A DNA stretch of 64,000 bases from Macrotrachela quadricornifera (GCA_022393335.1 JAJEKB010021191.1:1-64000); one strand, 5' to 3'. Counted from the stretch's first letter, positions 19,888-33,240 are shown. Numbers and translations: made by a program. Notes: generated by a model from the sequence alone, not told the origin.

Positions 19888-22800
19888 TTTTATCTGTTTT
19901 CTCTCATTTTGTTGAACTCAAATGGCAACTATATATTGTCATAACCAATGGAAAAATCCATGGGACAGAAAATTTAATAGATAGTGAAATAATATGCAAG
20001 CAAATTTCTTATATATTCAAAACATAGAAAAGGAAAATTCCAACAAAGAGAAGGAAAAAGTTGGAAAAAAATAAAAATAGAATTTTAAAAAAATGATGAC
20101 GTATAACAAACAAGATCCATTCTCGTGAAATAAGAATATTACTGTGTCAATTAAATCTTTACAAAAAGTGTTATATCATATTCGTACACTACGAGTTTGT
20201 TTCATATATAACAAAAAATAACATTAATTATTTTATTTATTCTTGTTACATCATTTAGCTATTTATTTTCTCTTCTTTCTTTCATTTTCATATTCAATAT
20301 GAAACTGAGTGAATATTTTGGCTGATTCTTCTGTTTCCAGCTTTCTAATGACAATACAATTTTTTGTTTTTGTTTGTATTATCATCATCCTAACATCAAT
20401 AAAGCTCTGTCTTCAAAAAAAAAAAGTTCATCCTATTTTTGAAAATTATCCTTTAATATTCAATTTTGGTGTAGGACTTGAAAGAATAGATGTAGATTAT
20501 GAAGTTTTGTGAGTGTTAATGAAGGGAACTTCGGTTGTTTATGTCGATCATAAGAGAGATTTTGGGTGTTAGTATTGAAGAGAGTCAATTTTAGATCTGC
20601 GTTGATAGTTTATATTGTCTATAAGTCAGGCAAATTGGATATTAGGCTGTGTTAACAAAGATAGTCTATATGCATTTTTACAAAGTTGGGTGTTTGTGGT
20701 GTTAGTATAAAATATGAATATCTGACCATAGCTTGGGTACAATTACTCATAAATATGATGTTAAGTGCAATGACGGGTAGAAGAAGATCGGATACTACGT
20801 GAAAAAAACAGCATACAAGTTAGTGCATATGAGAATATGACATAATACAGTATAGGAAACATGTATTGTTACATCGCAAAAAAACATTTATGTTGGTTTT
20901 TTCCCGATTCTTTTCTTTTTTATCTAATCAATTCTTTTTCTTTCTACTCTGTTTTATTTTCTTCTTCCTATTTCTCTGTTTTTTCTTTTCTGTTCTTCTC
21001 TCATTTTCTTTTTCTGTTCTATATAAGCACGTAGAATAAATGTTTATATGTTACAATTCTTCTCTACTGGTTCGTATGAAACATAGCTAAAATCGATTTA
21101 TACTCTATAATGTATGTTTTTCTTATTGAAAAATAAATTTATTGTAAAGAAATAATTTAATTTTAATGCTATTTATAAAGCTTTTTGATTTAGTTTTGTT
21201 ATAATAGAAAGAATAAGTTTTTATATGAATTTTATTAATAATTATGTTGATAAGAATTATTTTTTTCTAGGTCTAACTTTTCATATTGACATGATATAAA
21301 GTTTTAACTGTTAATATAAGTTCATGCAATTTCATTTCAATCTTAAATAGATTTCAAAGAAATAAATTTTAATTTTGCATCTACACAGAACACATTCTCT
21401 TCATTCACTCGCTTAGTATATCAATTGCATAAAACTAAATTTTTCTGCATTTTTATCAAAATCAGATTATCAAAGAAAAAATTCATCTTCTGCTGTACGG
21501 TATGACTGACTAGGTCCAAACTTTTCTTATGGATAATTCGATCAAATTCGAATCGTTTGGCAGATTTTACAAAACGAGCACTACTTGAAAAAAAAACCGT
21601 ATTTGTTAATATTTTTAGTGTTTTGCTTCTCTTGAGCCAGAACAATTTCTTTCAAAAAGAAAAAAGATATCAAGAATTATCCATTTTTGGCTTTTACGCT
21701 TCCAGTAATTTCAAAAAGGAGGCATGTGGGAGTTGTGAGCCTATAACAACTTTTGCTTTACTATCGGGATCGATCTATTCTAAAATTTTTAAAAGCTTTC
21801 GCTAAGGCGTTTCTGAGAAATCTTGTTTATAGGTTTTTCTAAGATCAACGGTAAGAGTATTGACCATAAGTAGTGCAAAAATTAAATCGATTCTAGTGCA
21901 TATTTCCTTGTCCGTGGTCCAGGAATAACGCCGTCCTTCGCATGTAAAATAGTCGAGAATAATGCGACGAAGGTATCTATCACTGAAAAATTGATAGTAT
22001 TAAGAGAAACAAAGGAATTAGTTAGGAAAAGGAAGGGGACTAATAAATCTGCTAAAGTCATTTGTTGTGGCCAAGAACCACGCACTTAAACGGTAGAAGA
22101 CTTTGTATTGTCAAGAGACTTAGTGGATCGGCTCGATCCCCGCTACTTGTAATATAATGTTTTATCCAAAACTTCTTCTTTGGCAAAAAATTTTGATGAT
22201 TTATGTAATCGGCTACTTAAAAAAAAGCTTGTCAGCGCGGCCCTTTTAGGGCTAAAATGTGGAACTCGCATATTCATATAAGCTACGAGCTGTGTCACTG
22301 CAATTTTTTTATAAAGTTATTACTCTTCATTGATAAATATAAGTTTGCAGCAAAGCTTTAGAGTGAACGAGAACGATGATAAACCACAGGAATCATTTAT
22401 TATGTAGCGTCTGTTACAATGCGGAGGTATTTGTGATGGAGACTTGTCTGTAAAGGGGTGGAGTCGAAAAAATTTCGACTCTCACTCACTATTTTCTTCG
22501 AAAATATACGTGAGTTCCATAAAATAGACATGTTTTCAAAAAACAAAATACTTTTTTTTTTTGAAGAACATGTCAAACTATATCGCCTACGAGAGTTCTT
22601 TTTAATTAAGCTTTCGCTTTTAGTTTATGTACAAACATTTATAGAAATAAGCACTTATTTTTGGAGCTTTTTTTGAATCATTGAACTTATAATCCTTTTT
22701 CTTTGCTAAAAAAGTAAGAATTAAAAAAAAGGACTGCGGTTAGCGATGCATCCTCGTATGCTCTTTTAAACAAAAAAAAAATATAGAATATGTAAAATGA

Positions 22801-23770
22801 GTTTTCATAGAGAAATTTGGGATACCAAATCAGCTGAACCGAAATTTTTAGCACACGGCGAAAGTCTTAGTTTGGGTGTGGGTGAAGTCATAGACCGGAA
22901 TACGATGTTTGTGTGACTTCGATGGCGATATGGGTGTGAATCTGTGGGTGGATATGGACGAAAATGAGTGAGAAATACACTTCACGGATCCATACAGTAA
23001 GAAGAGTGCCCAATTGCAGAGCAACACCCATCCGGTTCCTGCAGCCACGCTGTTAACCACATCAAGAGTCTCACTATGTGTTTTTCATGATCAACGTTCG
23101 CGTACTGAAATTTTCGTGCTAAAAATTCATCAACCCTCAAATCAGCTATTTTGACTCTTGTTTAATAAATATCTCCCTCGAGTTTCATGGTATAAAACTG
23201 AAAATTTCAAGCTATTTGAATGTACTTGAGCTGAGATCGATTTCTGAGGAGAAGGAAAGGCCTCAAATATATTGAATACGAATGAGATATAAATAAATTG
23301 AGTTTAAATATTCATTTTACTGGCAATCATTCTAATGCTCTTTTGCTCTTTCGAAATAATTGTCAACAGCTTCTACCCAAATATGACATAATTAATGAAA
23401 ATAAATAAATTTTCATTTACACAAATACATAAAGGTTTCGGAACTAACTTTTCGCTGCATCCTACGGAACAAAGAGAGGACATTGGCAGGACATAAGGAA
23501 TAGTTCTTTAGTACGCTCAAGGATAATATTTTTTAAACATTTCGATTAAAATCAATTTGTAGCCAAGTATTTTTACTTTTTCAAGTATACATAACACTCG
23601 GATTTAAATCTGATGTTTTCACATTTATTTACTTCCTTATTTCTATCTCACATTGATCTAGTATTCTATTTTATTATAATCATTTTTTTATATAAGAGTT
23701 GGAATAAAATTAATATCAGTTGATCAAAATTTTGCTGTTTTTATATCATCTCTTTCAGATTATATAACAA
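19888..23770. other. Gene-poor region with polypyrimidine tract
   Basis: About 3.9 kb without a supportable gene. 20894-21020 is a T/C-rich tract (TTTTCTT and TTCTTCC words). Open frames at 21421-21805, 22458-22676 and 22848-23060 are short, overlap on both strands and show no family features. The 22848-23060 stretch is somewhat GC-richer. Confidence 0.4.
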
Positions 23771-26700
23771 ATGGTTGGTTTCAGTTCCCAAAACAAAGGT
23801 TTATTGAATTCGGTATATATTTGTCCCCACTGTTTATTGTTACTACGAGATCCTATTCAACTAACTAACTGTGGTCATCGCTTATGTCAATCATGTACTA
23901 ATGAGCAAGAAAGGTAAATAATTGTATATTATTACTTAATATTTTATTTTTTTTTTATAAAGTGATATGATCATATGTTCTGAATGTCATGAGACAACAT
24001 CTCGAAAAGCAGTAAAATTTTTCTTTGTTTTTTTTTCTTTAAATTAATTCTATTAATTTTTCTAGTTAATACTCGATCGAGGCTTCAAAAATGATATGCA
24101 AAATTTATCAATTACATGTGAATTTTGTAATTGGACTGATTTATTAAAAAATTATCAAGTAAAATTTTTATTTATTTTTACTTTTATATTTATATTAATT
24201 CGATCTATTTTCAAGAATCATCTTGATCAAATTCATTCAAATCCAATTTGTACTTATTGTAACAAAAATTTCACTTCAGTAGATGATCTTAATCGACATA
24301 AACGTTATGATTGTGTAAAAATAACTATTGATTGCCCTTTGAAACAATTTGGATGCAATGAAATGGTATATTTATTTTATTAATTATTTAATAAAAAATA
24401 TTCTCATTTAGATTCTTCGTATCAACCTTTCTAAACATTATACAAGTGAAGTACATCAAAAAACATTAATAAATATTGTTCAACATTTAAAATTAACAAT
24501 ACCAAATATTATGTGTGATAATTTAAAAATTCCTTCACTAATAACAGAAAATACTACAAATCAATTAGAAGAAATTTTCGATATAGTTAATATTTTATCA
24601 GGTGGTATTGAAACATTAAATGATGATTTACAACGACTTACTACTGAATCTATTCATTATAGAAATTCATTAGATCCTTTAATAAAAGATTTAGCAATAC
24701 TAAAAACATCTGTTCAAGAACAGAATAGTTTTTTAGATGGTATAAAAATAAATCAAGACATTTCTCAACAAGATCTTTCATCAATTCAACAAAATGTTAA
24801 TGATATGAAAACGAGATCTTATGATGGAACACTTATATGGAAAATAACGAATGTACAAGAAAAAATGGGTTAGTAATTTCATTTTTTCATGCATAAACAA
24901 TATCGATTTTTGATTTTATTTCATAATTAGACAAATTACAGTATAACCTCTCTATGTGAGTAACTCATTAGAGTAAGCGTTCTATGAACTATCCGACCGA
25001 ATTTTACCAAAAATGATGTTGATCTGAACAAAACTATTTTTACTTTTTTATTGATAGCAAAAAATAATCGATTTACTTCTCGAGCTAGAAATAAGTGAAA
25101 GATGAAATTTTTTCGATAAATTCTTTATATTATATTTTCTTTAATCTGAGAAATAGATGCTTTATTATTCAATCTGTTTAATAAACGTTTCAGTTATAAT
25201 GAGCGAGAATTTGTTGAGAAAGAGCCACATGTGTTTTGTACATCATTCTATCACTTATCTTGCTATAATTTTCCGTTCAATTTTACTTCTTTCACGGTAG
25301 TTACCTATACCTATCGATGTAGTTTACAAATGAGAAGATCTTAGACAGCTGAGAATCATACACGAATTGTAACTGAACCAAAAGTTATAACAGGACAAGT
25401 GATACAATGATGTACAAATTCATCTTTCGATTGTTTTTTTGCTATCGATAAAAAAAGTAAAAAAATTTTGTTCAGATCAAGAATCATACTTAATAAAGAG
25501 ATCTCTCTAGATACGTCTTTATAGATATAAAATCTAAACATGCCTCTATTATTGATAAAATAATTAGCTCGTGTCATCATAAAGATATTCAAATTCGTTG
25601 AGAGTGTGTGACTTTTAGTCGATCCTGTCGAATACAAGGTGCCGAAAACGTGAATTTAAATGCCAGTAAAAGCCTTGTTCTGGTGGAAAACTACGAAATA
25701 CTTCAAGGATGTTCTTTTCCGAAATATTCAACATTTTTTCACGTCACTCTTCTTTTTTTTATCTTCTGAAAATAATCTTTTTAGATTGAGCATCAAAAAC
25801 TGAGTCTCGAGAAGTTTTGAAAACAACCCTAGACTCGAGATTGTGTAGAGTACGGTTTTTATAGGTAGATTTTGTAAACCTATCTAGTTTTTCTATGTAA
25901 GCGACACAGTCAAATGTTTTATTCTCATTTTGTTCATCAAACCACCAGTCATAAAAGTATCCATCGCGTTTTTCTTTTTTCCTTTCCTACGTCCAAAAAC
26001 AAAATCGTTTTTATTAGCACTACAGTAATTTTAGGCAATATTCAATAGTTTTCGAATATAAATAAGGCTCGTAAGATAAAAACAAAATACATATTCGGCA
26101 TCAGCACAAAAAAACTGAATCAAATGAAGTATTTTTCAAGTTAATTTAACAGCTTCAGTTTCGAACACTTATGCAAAAATTCAAGTCTTCGGACGATACC
26201 TGAAAAAATGAGAAAAATATGCTGATGCCGAATATGTATTTTGTTTTTATTTACGAGCCTTATCTATATCCGAAAACTATAGAATATTGCCTAAAATTAC
26301 TGTAGTGCGAATAAAAACGATTTTTTTTGGACGCAAGAAAGGAAAAAGAAAGAACACGATGAATACTTTTATGACTGATGGTATGATGAACAAAATGAGA
26401 TAAAACATTTGACTTTGTTGCTTACATAGAAAAACTAGATAGGTTTACAAAATTTACCTATAAAAACCGTACTCGATGCAATCCAAAGCACCCATCATCC
26501 ATAGAATTTCGAGTAAAAAAGAAGAGTGACATGGAAAATTTTGAATATTTCGGAAAAGAACATTCTTGAAGTATTTCGTAGTTTTCGATCAGAATAAGGC
26601 TTTTACTGACGCTAAAAAATAGTTTCTCGTGGTCAGCAGCTCATACTCTACTGATCTATGTGAAAAAAGTGGAAAAAATAATTTTTACTTGAACTTTGAA

Positions 26701-28227
26701 TTTCTTGCACCTTATAAAATTTCTCGAATTAAAAAATTCGTAAGTACCGTATTCTTTCTTTTATTTATTCCATGCATTGACCATTTTAAATCAAGAGAGT
26801 CCTTGCCTTTTATAATTTATGACGGCATTATCAGTTTCAAAATTGACTAATGCAAGAATAATATGAAATCAGACATATACAACCAACTTTGATCTTACCT
26901 GATCTGCAGAACAGGTGAAAAACTTACTCCTGGTTTGTTGTTCAAATAACGACAAAATTTACTTATATCAGGCCTAAACCTTCAAGAAAGAATATATTCA
27001 AATTCTTCGTGAAAGGACCTAAAAATCAGCTAATAAAGAGTACTACCTTAAATTGAGCACTTGTAGTCGATCCTGATTGTACTCAAATAAGAGAGGTTAT
27101 ACTGTAAATAAGATTTATATTTTGATTATTTTTTAGAATGTGTAAGAAATATTTTTACAAATATTTAACTATAAAACTAAATAAAATTTTCAATTAAATA
27201 AAAGATTTATAATAGGTAATTTTTCTTGAGAAATTTCTTATTTCTTATTTAAATAAATATCATCATCGTTATCATAATTTTTGTTTTTATTCATATAGTT
27301 TTTATTAATGAACAAGTATATTCATATTTACGTTGAATAATATGTTTATAATAATATATGATTATTCTTTTTATTTTAAATTTCAGATGATAACGATGTA
27401 AAATAGTTTGTTAAGATTCGCTATGATTGCATTTGTTATCAATACATATAATTATTGATTAATTACAAAATGTGACTATATATGTATTGTAAAACTAAAC
27501 TTTGAGTATGAGTAAGTTATTTAAGAGTATGAAATTATTATATATTTATCTAGTTGATGCACAATGTGAAAGGCAAACATCAATTTATTCTCCACCTTTT
27601 TATTCATCATCAACTGGTTATAAAATGTGTCTTCGTCTTTATTTATATGGTGATGGAAATGCTCGACGAACACATATATCATTATTTTTTGTTCTTATGC
27701 GTAGTGAATATGATCCAATTTTAAAATTTCCATTTTATTTTAAAGTAACATTTTGTCTTTATGATCAAACAAAACAACATAATCATATACTTGATTCATT
27801 TCGACCAGATATTAAATCGAATAGTTTTCAACGGCCACGATCAAATATGAATATAGCTAGTGGAATACCTAAATTTATACCTATAACAATGTTACAACAA
27901 GAGAATAATGTATATATTCGTGAGGATACAATGTTTATTAAAGTAATGATTGATTTTGATGATATGCCAAAGACACTGTTACCTTATGCATTAAATCTCA
28001 ATCCAGGATTACCTAAATCAATACAACAAGCAATGATTCGACAAGAAATTGATAAACGACAAGAACAACAAGAAAAATTGTCTACGTCTTCAATAACAAA
28101 CACTGAGACAAATCAATCCGTTGTAATGAATTTACAGCAGACTGATACAATTATGAATATATCTACTAATACGGATGTTGAATCAATCAATTCTACGAAT
28201 GACAATATAAATCCTATCAAAGATTAG
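23771..28227 (+). CDS. TRAF-like E3 ubiquitin ligase (RING, TRAF zinc finger, coiled coil, MATH)
   Basis: Six exons (23771-23913, 23963-24011, 24066-24158, 24216-24365, 24412-24868, 27554-28227) join in frame to 521 aa. RING finger at residues 18-56 (C18, C21, C34, H36, C39, C42, C53, C56; E2 binding and ubiquitin transfer); 'LDRGFKNDMQNL' then Cys/His pairs of TRAF-type zinc fingers (about 65-150); coiled coil for trimerisation (about 185-275); MATH/TRAF-C domain (about 283-432) with 'GTLIWKI', 'SIYSPPFYSS', 'GYKMCLRLYL' and 'TFCLYDQ'; then an Asn/Thr-rich tail. The layout is that of animal TRAF adaptors, which link receptors to ubiquitin signalling. Introns are 43-57 bp except the last, 2,685 bp, which contains a TA-flanked transposon. 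The MATH exon is split at 'VQEKM|V'. Gene appears intact if that intron is spliced. Confidence 0.9.
24939..27104. mobile_element. pogo/Tigger-like TA-flanked element in the TRAF intron
   Basis: 2,166 bp. Ends CAGTATAACCTCTCTAT at the left and, reversed, CAGTATAACCTCTCTTAT at the right; homology continues over about 26 bp (TGAGTA). A TA dinucleotide flanks each side (24937-24938 and 27105-27106), as for Tc1/mariner/pogo insertions, and the CAGTATAACCTCTCTAT style of end is familiar from Tigger/pogo. No transposase frame. The interior is made largely of inverted repeats: arms at about 25018-25065 and 25433-25480, and the bigger foldback at 25662-26612. Confidence 0.75.
25662..26612. repeat. Foldback inside the pogo-like element, arms about 440 and 390 bp
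   Basis: Left arm 25662-26105 (from GCCAGTAAAAGCC to TCGGCATCAGC) is matched by right arm about 26220-26612 (GCTGATGCCGA to GGCTTTTACTGAC), high identity by eye, with a 110-bp loop. Probably a separate element that jumped into the pogo-like one. Confidence 0.8.
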
Positions 28228-29169
28228 TAAAGACAATTTTTATTTAAACTAATATTATATGTTATAGCAAACAAGCAAAAATTTAATTAATCATGAATTG
28301 CGAACAGTTTGCTCTCATTTTCGTAAATATTCAAAAATCAATTTTTATCATATAGTTTTTATTACTTTTTTATTAATAAAAGCTATTCGAGAAACTCTCT
28401 TAATTATTAAATTGTCTTCTGATTGAGAACTAATTATTTATAGATTACTAGTTATATTGATTTTCAATGTAAATAAATATTGAATCATATGATTTTGTAA
28501 ATAAAATGATGTTAGAGAAGTTTTATTGTATTTTTGTTTGAGATAATGAAATATTTAATCGAAATAACCAACGAGGTTCGAATAGAAAGAAATACATGGT
28601 CAGAATACTAATTGTCAAATCAGAAAAATAAACTCAATATGAAGATCAAAACCAAACCATTAGAATTGTCAAGTACGATAAAAAAAAGTTCAAGTGAAAG
28701 AAATTAAATTTGTATAAAGAGTAGTATTCATATAGATAATTGAAAAATAATTAGTTTTAAATGAAGTAATAATTGACATAAAATATTACCACATGATAAT
28801 GGAGATTGTATTACATGTCTTAATTCATTTTCATCAATCCAATTAGACGGTTATAATTTATGTAAACCATTAATTGAATATCCTAATGCATATAATGTCT
28901 AACCTCTTCAATAAAGTCAAGAAAATACTTCAAAACTTCTTCATTTTCATTATTAGTTTTCTCTTTTTTTGTAACAGTAATAAGACTAAATGTTATAAAT
29001 TTTCAGTAAAGAATTCAAGCGTTCAGTATTAAATTTAATGTTCGATAACTATTATTTTTCTTCAGTTAACTAATTAACTGTTTACTAAATTAATAGATTG
29101 GTCATTGCTAAAATTGAAGTTTCACTCACTAATTCTTTTTACTGATTCAAAAGCTCATTGACTCATGAG
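28228..29169. other. TRAF downstream region
   Basis: AT-rich. One stretch at about 28797-28901 reads open with two Cys residues and ends in TAA, and may be a scrap of a lost gene, but it is too short to assign. Nothing else seen. Confidence 0.35.
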
Positions 29170-29507
29170 GAACACTATTTAGATGTTACACTCCGATTCC
29201 AATCATTCATATACCATTTGGTAGACTATAGTGAGATAGTCAAAACCTAAAAATATTATTGACCACCAACTCTTTCTCGAGGTGTTATAGCCATTTTACT
29301 GAAATTTCTACCTATGATATGGTACCTTGCAAAAATTCGAACGTCAATATTTTTATCTGAAGTCTTGTCTAGAGTTAGTAAAATGGCTATAACATCTCGA
29401 AAAAGAGTTGGTGGTCGATAATAGTTTTAGATTTTTACTACTTCACTATAGTCTATCAAATGATATATGAATGATTGGAATGGGAGTGTAACACCTAAAT
29501 GGTGTTC
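29170..29507. mobile_element. Palindromic MITE, arms about 130 bp
   Basis: Left arm from GAACACTATTTAG and TGTTACACTCC (29170) to GCCATTTTAC (about 29297); right arm from GTAAAATGGC (about 29381) to GGAGTGTAACACC and GGTGTTC (29507). The 85-bp loop has no gene. Target duplication not evident. Confidence 0.8.
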
Positions 29508-30898
29508 ATCATCATCCATTTCTTGACGGATCCATCTCATCTTCTTCTTTCGATCAAGATATTGATGAGACAACTCTGTGCACAAAATTTCAGCTCAGTT
29601 GAATGTAAATATGAAGAGTTATCGTGTAAATGAACGGACGGACACACTGGCCGATTCTAGAGTGTATGAACTCTTTGAGTATACAAAAACAAAACATAAA
29701 AAAATTTTTTAAACTAACATCAGATTCGTCGACCTCTTTTACCCTTTGATCAACCCTTTTAACAAATATGTATATAATAATAGAAGAATGAATGTGAAGA
29801 ATTAGCGAACGGATGAACAAATGCAACTAACTCATTCTGCATATATCCTCCTTCCAATAGAGGAAACTAAACATTACATGGTTTTTTTACATGTGTTCTA
29901 TGTGATATGAACACAATTGGAGTGATGTTGTATATAGTGAAGATTATCGTGTACCGAGGATAGCGATAACGCTACTCCTTCATTTCATTATTGTGATCGC
30001 AATAAAATAAATACTGCAGCAATAACGAAACGGATTAACATCTTTATAATTCATTACATTTCCTAGTTGAAATAGAGATCCATCTCTTAAATATTTTCAA
30101 TACATATAACCTAATACAGATATAGACTATCGTCGATCACGATTACTAACAGCATAATAATAATGTCTAATTATTTGACTGTAATCTGAGACAAATTAAA
30201 TTACACAAAAAAACTTTTTATCACATTTCATACCTACTTAATGACAATAATTTTACTATTTCTTCGATATATTTTCATCAATCATATTAGTGTGGACATA
30301 GATGGATGATTTAGAGTAAAATGAATCTTTCATCTGCTCTTACCTCACCATCAAAAAATTAACAATGATTTATGCAAAATTTTAATTGACACTATCTCAC
30401 TATGATTGATTGCACATCAGTCGGAACGCCTTGTGATAGTTTATTAAAAGGTCCTTGAAAATACTGTCTTTAAATTAAATTTTATCATTAAACTCATTCT
30501 CAAGATAATACTGAGCGACCGATATCACTTTCTCAAAGAAGCAGATCATTTTGACTCCTTCCTCCCAGTCTTGAGTTTTTGATAGAATAATCCGAACAAT
30601 ACCGCTCACTTTTGATCTTCCTCTTGATGTGAATGATTTAACATCGTTTTATTAGCTAACCGATCGCAAGACAAAAATATAATCAGATTCGCTGACAAAG
30701 TCTTCTTTTTATTTCATAGAGAAAACATACACAAACTAAAATTATTGTATAGGCACATCCACATACATGCACGAACTAATCAACGAAAAGCATGCACATA
30801 GAGATGAATAAATGAAAAGAAAGAATGCACGAAATCAAGGGACAAATATCGAGTTGAAGAAAAAAATGCTAAGGACACAATCTAAATAAGGGTAAAAG
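29508..30898. other. Intergenic stretch without recognised features
   Basis: About 1.4 kb, AT-rich, several scattered short frames, none with family features. The last part is the 3' flank of the ISG12-like gene. Confidence 0.4.
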
Positions 30899-31561
30899 TC
30901 AGTAGATGACAATAAAATAAACAAGAACTACAAGCAAAAGCAAAAGAGCAAGAAAGAAAAACCTTTTAGAGGCTTTCATTTTACGAGCAACAGCAGCATC
31001 AGAAATTTCAGACAAAACATCTGGTTCGTTCTCTTCGTTAAAGGAACCAGAGAGAGTATTGCTATTATCTTGAGACTGTTGCTCTTCATTAGGTCCATCC
31101 TGTTTCATTTCATCAATTTCAGCCTGTTCTGTCTTGACATTGTTTTGACTACGACGCATTATCCTACAAATTGCGGCTGTTATACCACTTGTGGTGGTAC
31201 CGGCTACGACCCCCACACCTAGAGAAGTTGATGTAGCAACCACTCCAGTAGCTGCAGCAGACTGACAGAGAGCGAAAACACTTCCAGATACTGTCGTTGC
31301 TGTTTGTATGGATGCTGCAAAACTCGCAGCTGCCACACCAGTGGATGTGAAACCTACCACACTTAAGGCGGGTAATATGGTCAGTGGAGCCGTTACACCA
31401 GTCATCAAGCCAATAACACATGCTTTTGTAACAGTAGGATTCTCCTTCAACTTGGTTCCAGCAGAAATTGCAGAGGTTTTAATAGTATTTCCAACTTTTT
31501 TTGATTGATTCACAATGGAAGATGTCAAATTTTCCCCAATGCTAAAGAATTGTGATGCCAT
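30899..31561 (-). CDS. ISG12/IFI27-IFI6-like protein with C-terminal membrane anchor
   Basis: Single exon, 220 aa. Residues about 45-133 are Gly/Ala/Ser/Thr-rich and hydrophobic, with the 'LPALSVVGFTSTGVAAASFAASIQ' pattern followed by 'ALCQSAAATGV', the hallmark of the ISG12 (IFI6/IFI27) family of small interferon-induced membrane proteins that act at mitochondria or the nuclear envelope and influence apoptosis in vertebrates. Unlike the ~120-aa vertebrate proteins it has an acidic Glu/Gln/Asn-rich linker (about 140-190) and a final hydrophobic helix (201-220) after basic residues 'RKMKASKR', suggesting a tail-anchored protein. The N-terminus ('FFSIGENLTSSIVNQSKKVGNTIKT') looks amphipathic. 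ATG 31561 is the natural start. No introns. Function in this organism unknown. Confidence 0.75.
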   Translation of the reverse strand: MASQFFSIGENLTSSIVNQSKKVGNTIKTSAISAGTKLKENPTVTKACVIGLMTGVTAPLTILPALSVVGFTSTGVAAASFAASIQTATTVSGSVFALCQSAAATGVVATSTSLGVGVVAGTTTSGITAAICRIMRRSQNNVKTEQAEIDEMKQDGPNEEQQSQDNSNTLSGSFNEENEPDVLSEISDAAVARKMKASKRFFFLALLLLLVVLVYFIVIY

Positions 31562-32522
31562 TTAATAAATTGACAGAAACAAAGAGTATATAATAAATAG
31601 CAGTAATAATAAACTAATCGCTAAAACTAATATTTTAGATCTGTTCTCTGAAGCGTCAATATAAAGGTTTTATTCGTATAATGATCTAAAGCAGAAATAC
31701 TTATTTAAATATCGCGTCGTTATTTGAATAAAGAAGAAATTCTTTAGTATACACTGTAGAATGCTTATTCTTTCTATGTGATTTCGCCGTTCTTCATTCA
31801 CTAAAGAATCTAAAACGATATTCTTTTTCAAAAATTATGAAAATTTAGAGGTGTAATCGATTTGATCGATATTCATAAATCGTATGAGCGTTTATAAGTG
31901 TGCTAAACTTTGATTAAAAAATTTATGGTTTATAAACCAACCAGTTTCGGACTCGTCAGTGTTATTATATTTCTTTGGCGTTTTAACATTGTGAAACGTT
32001 CTATTTTGTAACTGATTCAACTATTTTAATGCGCTAAAATGTGCAAAACTCAAAGAAATCAAGTGTTGGCAGCGCAATATTAACTCGTTATCCTGTCTAC
32101 TGAAGAAAATAGAGACGAAAGACTGACAAAGAGACATCGTGAAATGAAGAATCGATACAGACTGCAACAAAATAATCTAGTCGGGAGCTTTCTTTTACTT
32201 ATTACTATTTATGCGTATTTTTCTGTTTAATACGCTTATTTTTTCTTTCTATTTGAGAACTCACACGACAGAGAACACAACAAGAAATTCTCGTTACTAT
32301 TTATGTGTATTTTTCTGCATAATATGCTTGTTTTTTTCTTTCTATTTGAGAACTCAGGCGACAGAGAACGTAATAAGAAATCCTCGTTAATACTTAGGGT
32401 AATCCAAAAGTAGTGACGGAGATACTTTTTTTCTTCTAGAAAGCTTAAAGAACTTTTTCCTTTTTATGGAAAGATAGGGCGTCTTTCGCTCTATTTTCTA
32501 TACTATTGGATCACTGTCCAAC
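31562..32522. other. ISG12-like upstream region
   Basis: No gene. Contains two diverged direct copies of a segment around CGACAGAGAAC with TTCTATTTGAGAACTCA (about 32245-32290 and 32330-32385), period roughly 95 bp. A phrase TTAGGGTAATCCAAAAGTAG (about 32394) looks like a transposon end but has no visible partner. Confidence 0.4.
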
Positions 32523-33240
32523 TAAGATCATAATAAGAAAATTTCTATAAGAACAATTTTTGTTGAAAACTAGCTGATAGCATTTAGATCATAATGGATG
32601 TGATATAAACTAATATTATACTTTTACATTTCATTTTAATGTCATTTAATATGCTATATTAAAAAAAACAAAATATATCACAAGATACATTGTGAAAAGC
32701 TCTACAATTTATATATAACCGCTTATTTCGTAGTTGCACTTTTTGTTTTCAAAATGACCAAATCTCCCAGCTAGCACATTTTGACGTTGCGAAAACGAGA
32801 TCTGTTTTTTGGTAAAAGAGGACTTTGGTTTTTTCTATTTCATCTATTCGAAATAGTTCTTTGTAAATTGTAAAGCTTTTCACGTTGCATCTTGCGGTAA
32901 AATTTGTTTCAAAATAAAACATACCAGATAACAGAAAGATGAAATAGAAAAAAACCAATTGTCTTTTACTGAAAGAGCAATCTTGTTTCGCAATGTCAAA
33001 ATTTCCTAGCTCAAAGTTTTCTCCATTTTGGAAAACGAAAAAGTGCAACTACGAAATAAGCGATTCTATATACGTTGTACGGTTTTCAGGCTGCATTTTG
33101 TAATATATTTTATGTTTTTAATATAACATGTTAAGTGATAATAAAGTGAAATCCTTAAGTGTCACACCCATTATGATCTAATGCTCACAGCTAGTTTCAA
33201 CAAAAATTGTTTTGATAGAAATTCTCTTATTGTGATCTTA
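32523..33240. mobile_element. Foldback element, arms about 300-330 bp
   Basis: Left arm about 32523-32850 (TAAGATCATAATAAG, then CGCTTATTTCGTAGTTGCAC) and right arm about 32938-33240 (GTGCAACTACGAAATAAGCG to CTTATTGTGATCTTA). Each arm carries the shared TGTAGAGCTTTTCAC-type motif (about 32690 on the minus strand, about 33072 on the plus strand) and a third copy is in the loop (about 32867). It abuts and shares ATCTTA with the next element. Confidence 0.8.

Noticed and set aside
22848..23060. 70-codon minus-strand frame in a GC-richer patch
   Set aside because: No recognisable motif, and no conservation or gene structure could be inferred.
28797..28901. Open stretch with paired cysteines after the TRAF gene
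   Set aside because: Only about 35 codons, no start and no matching neighbours; too short to call more than a possible scrap.
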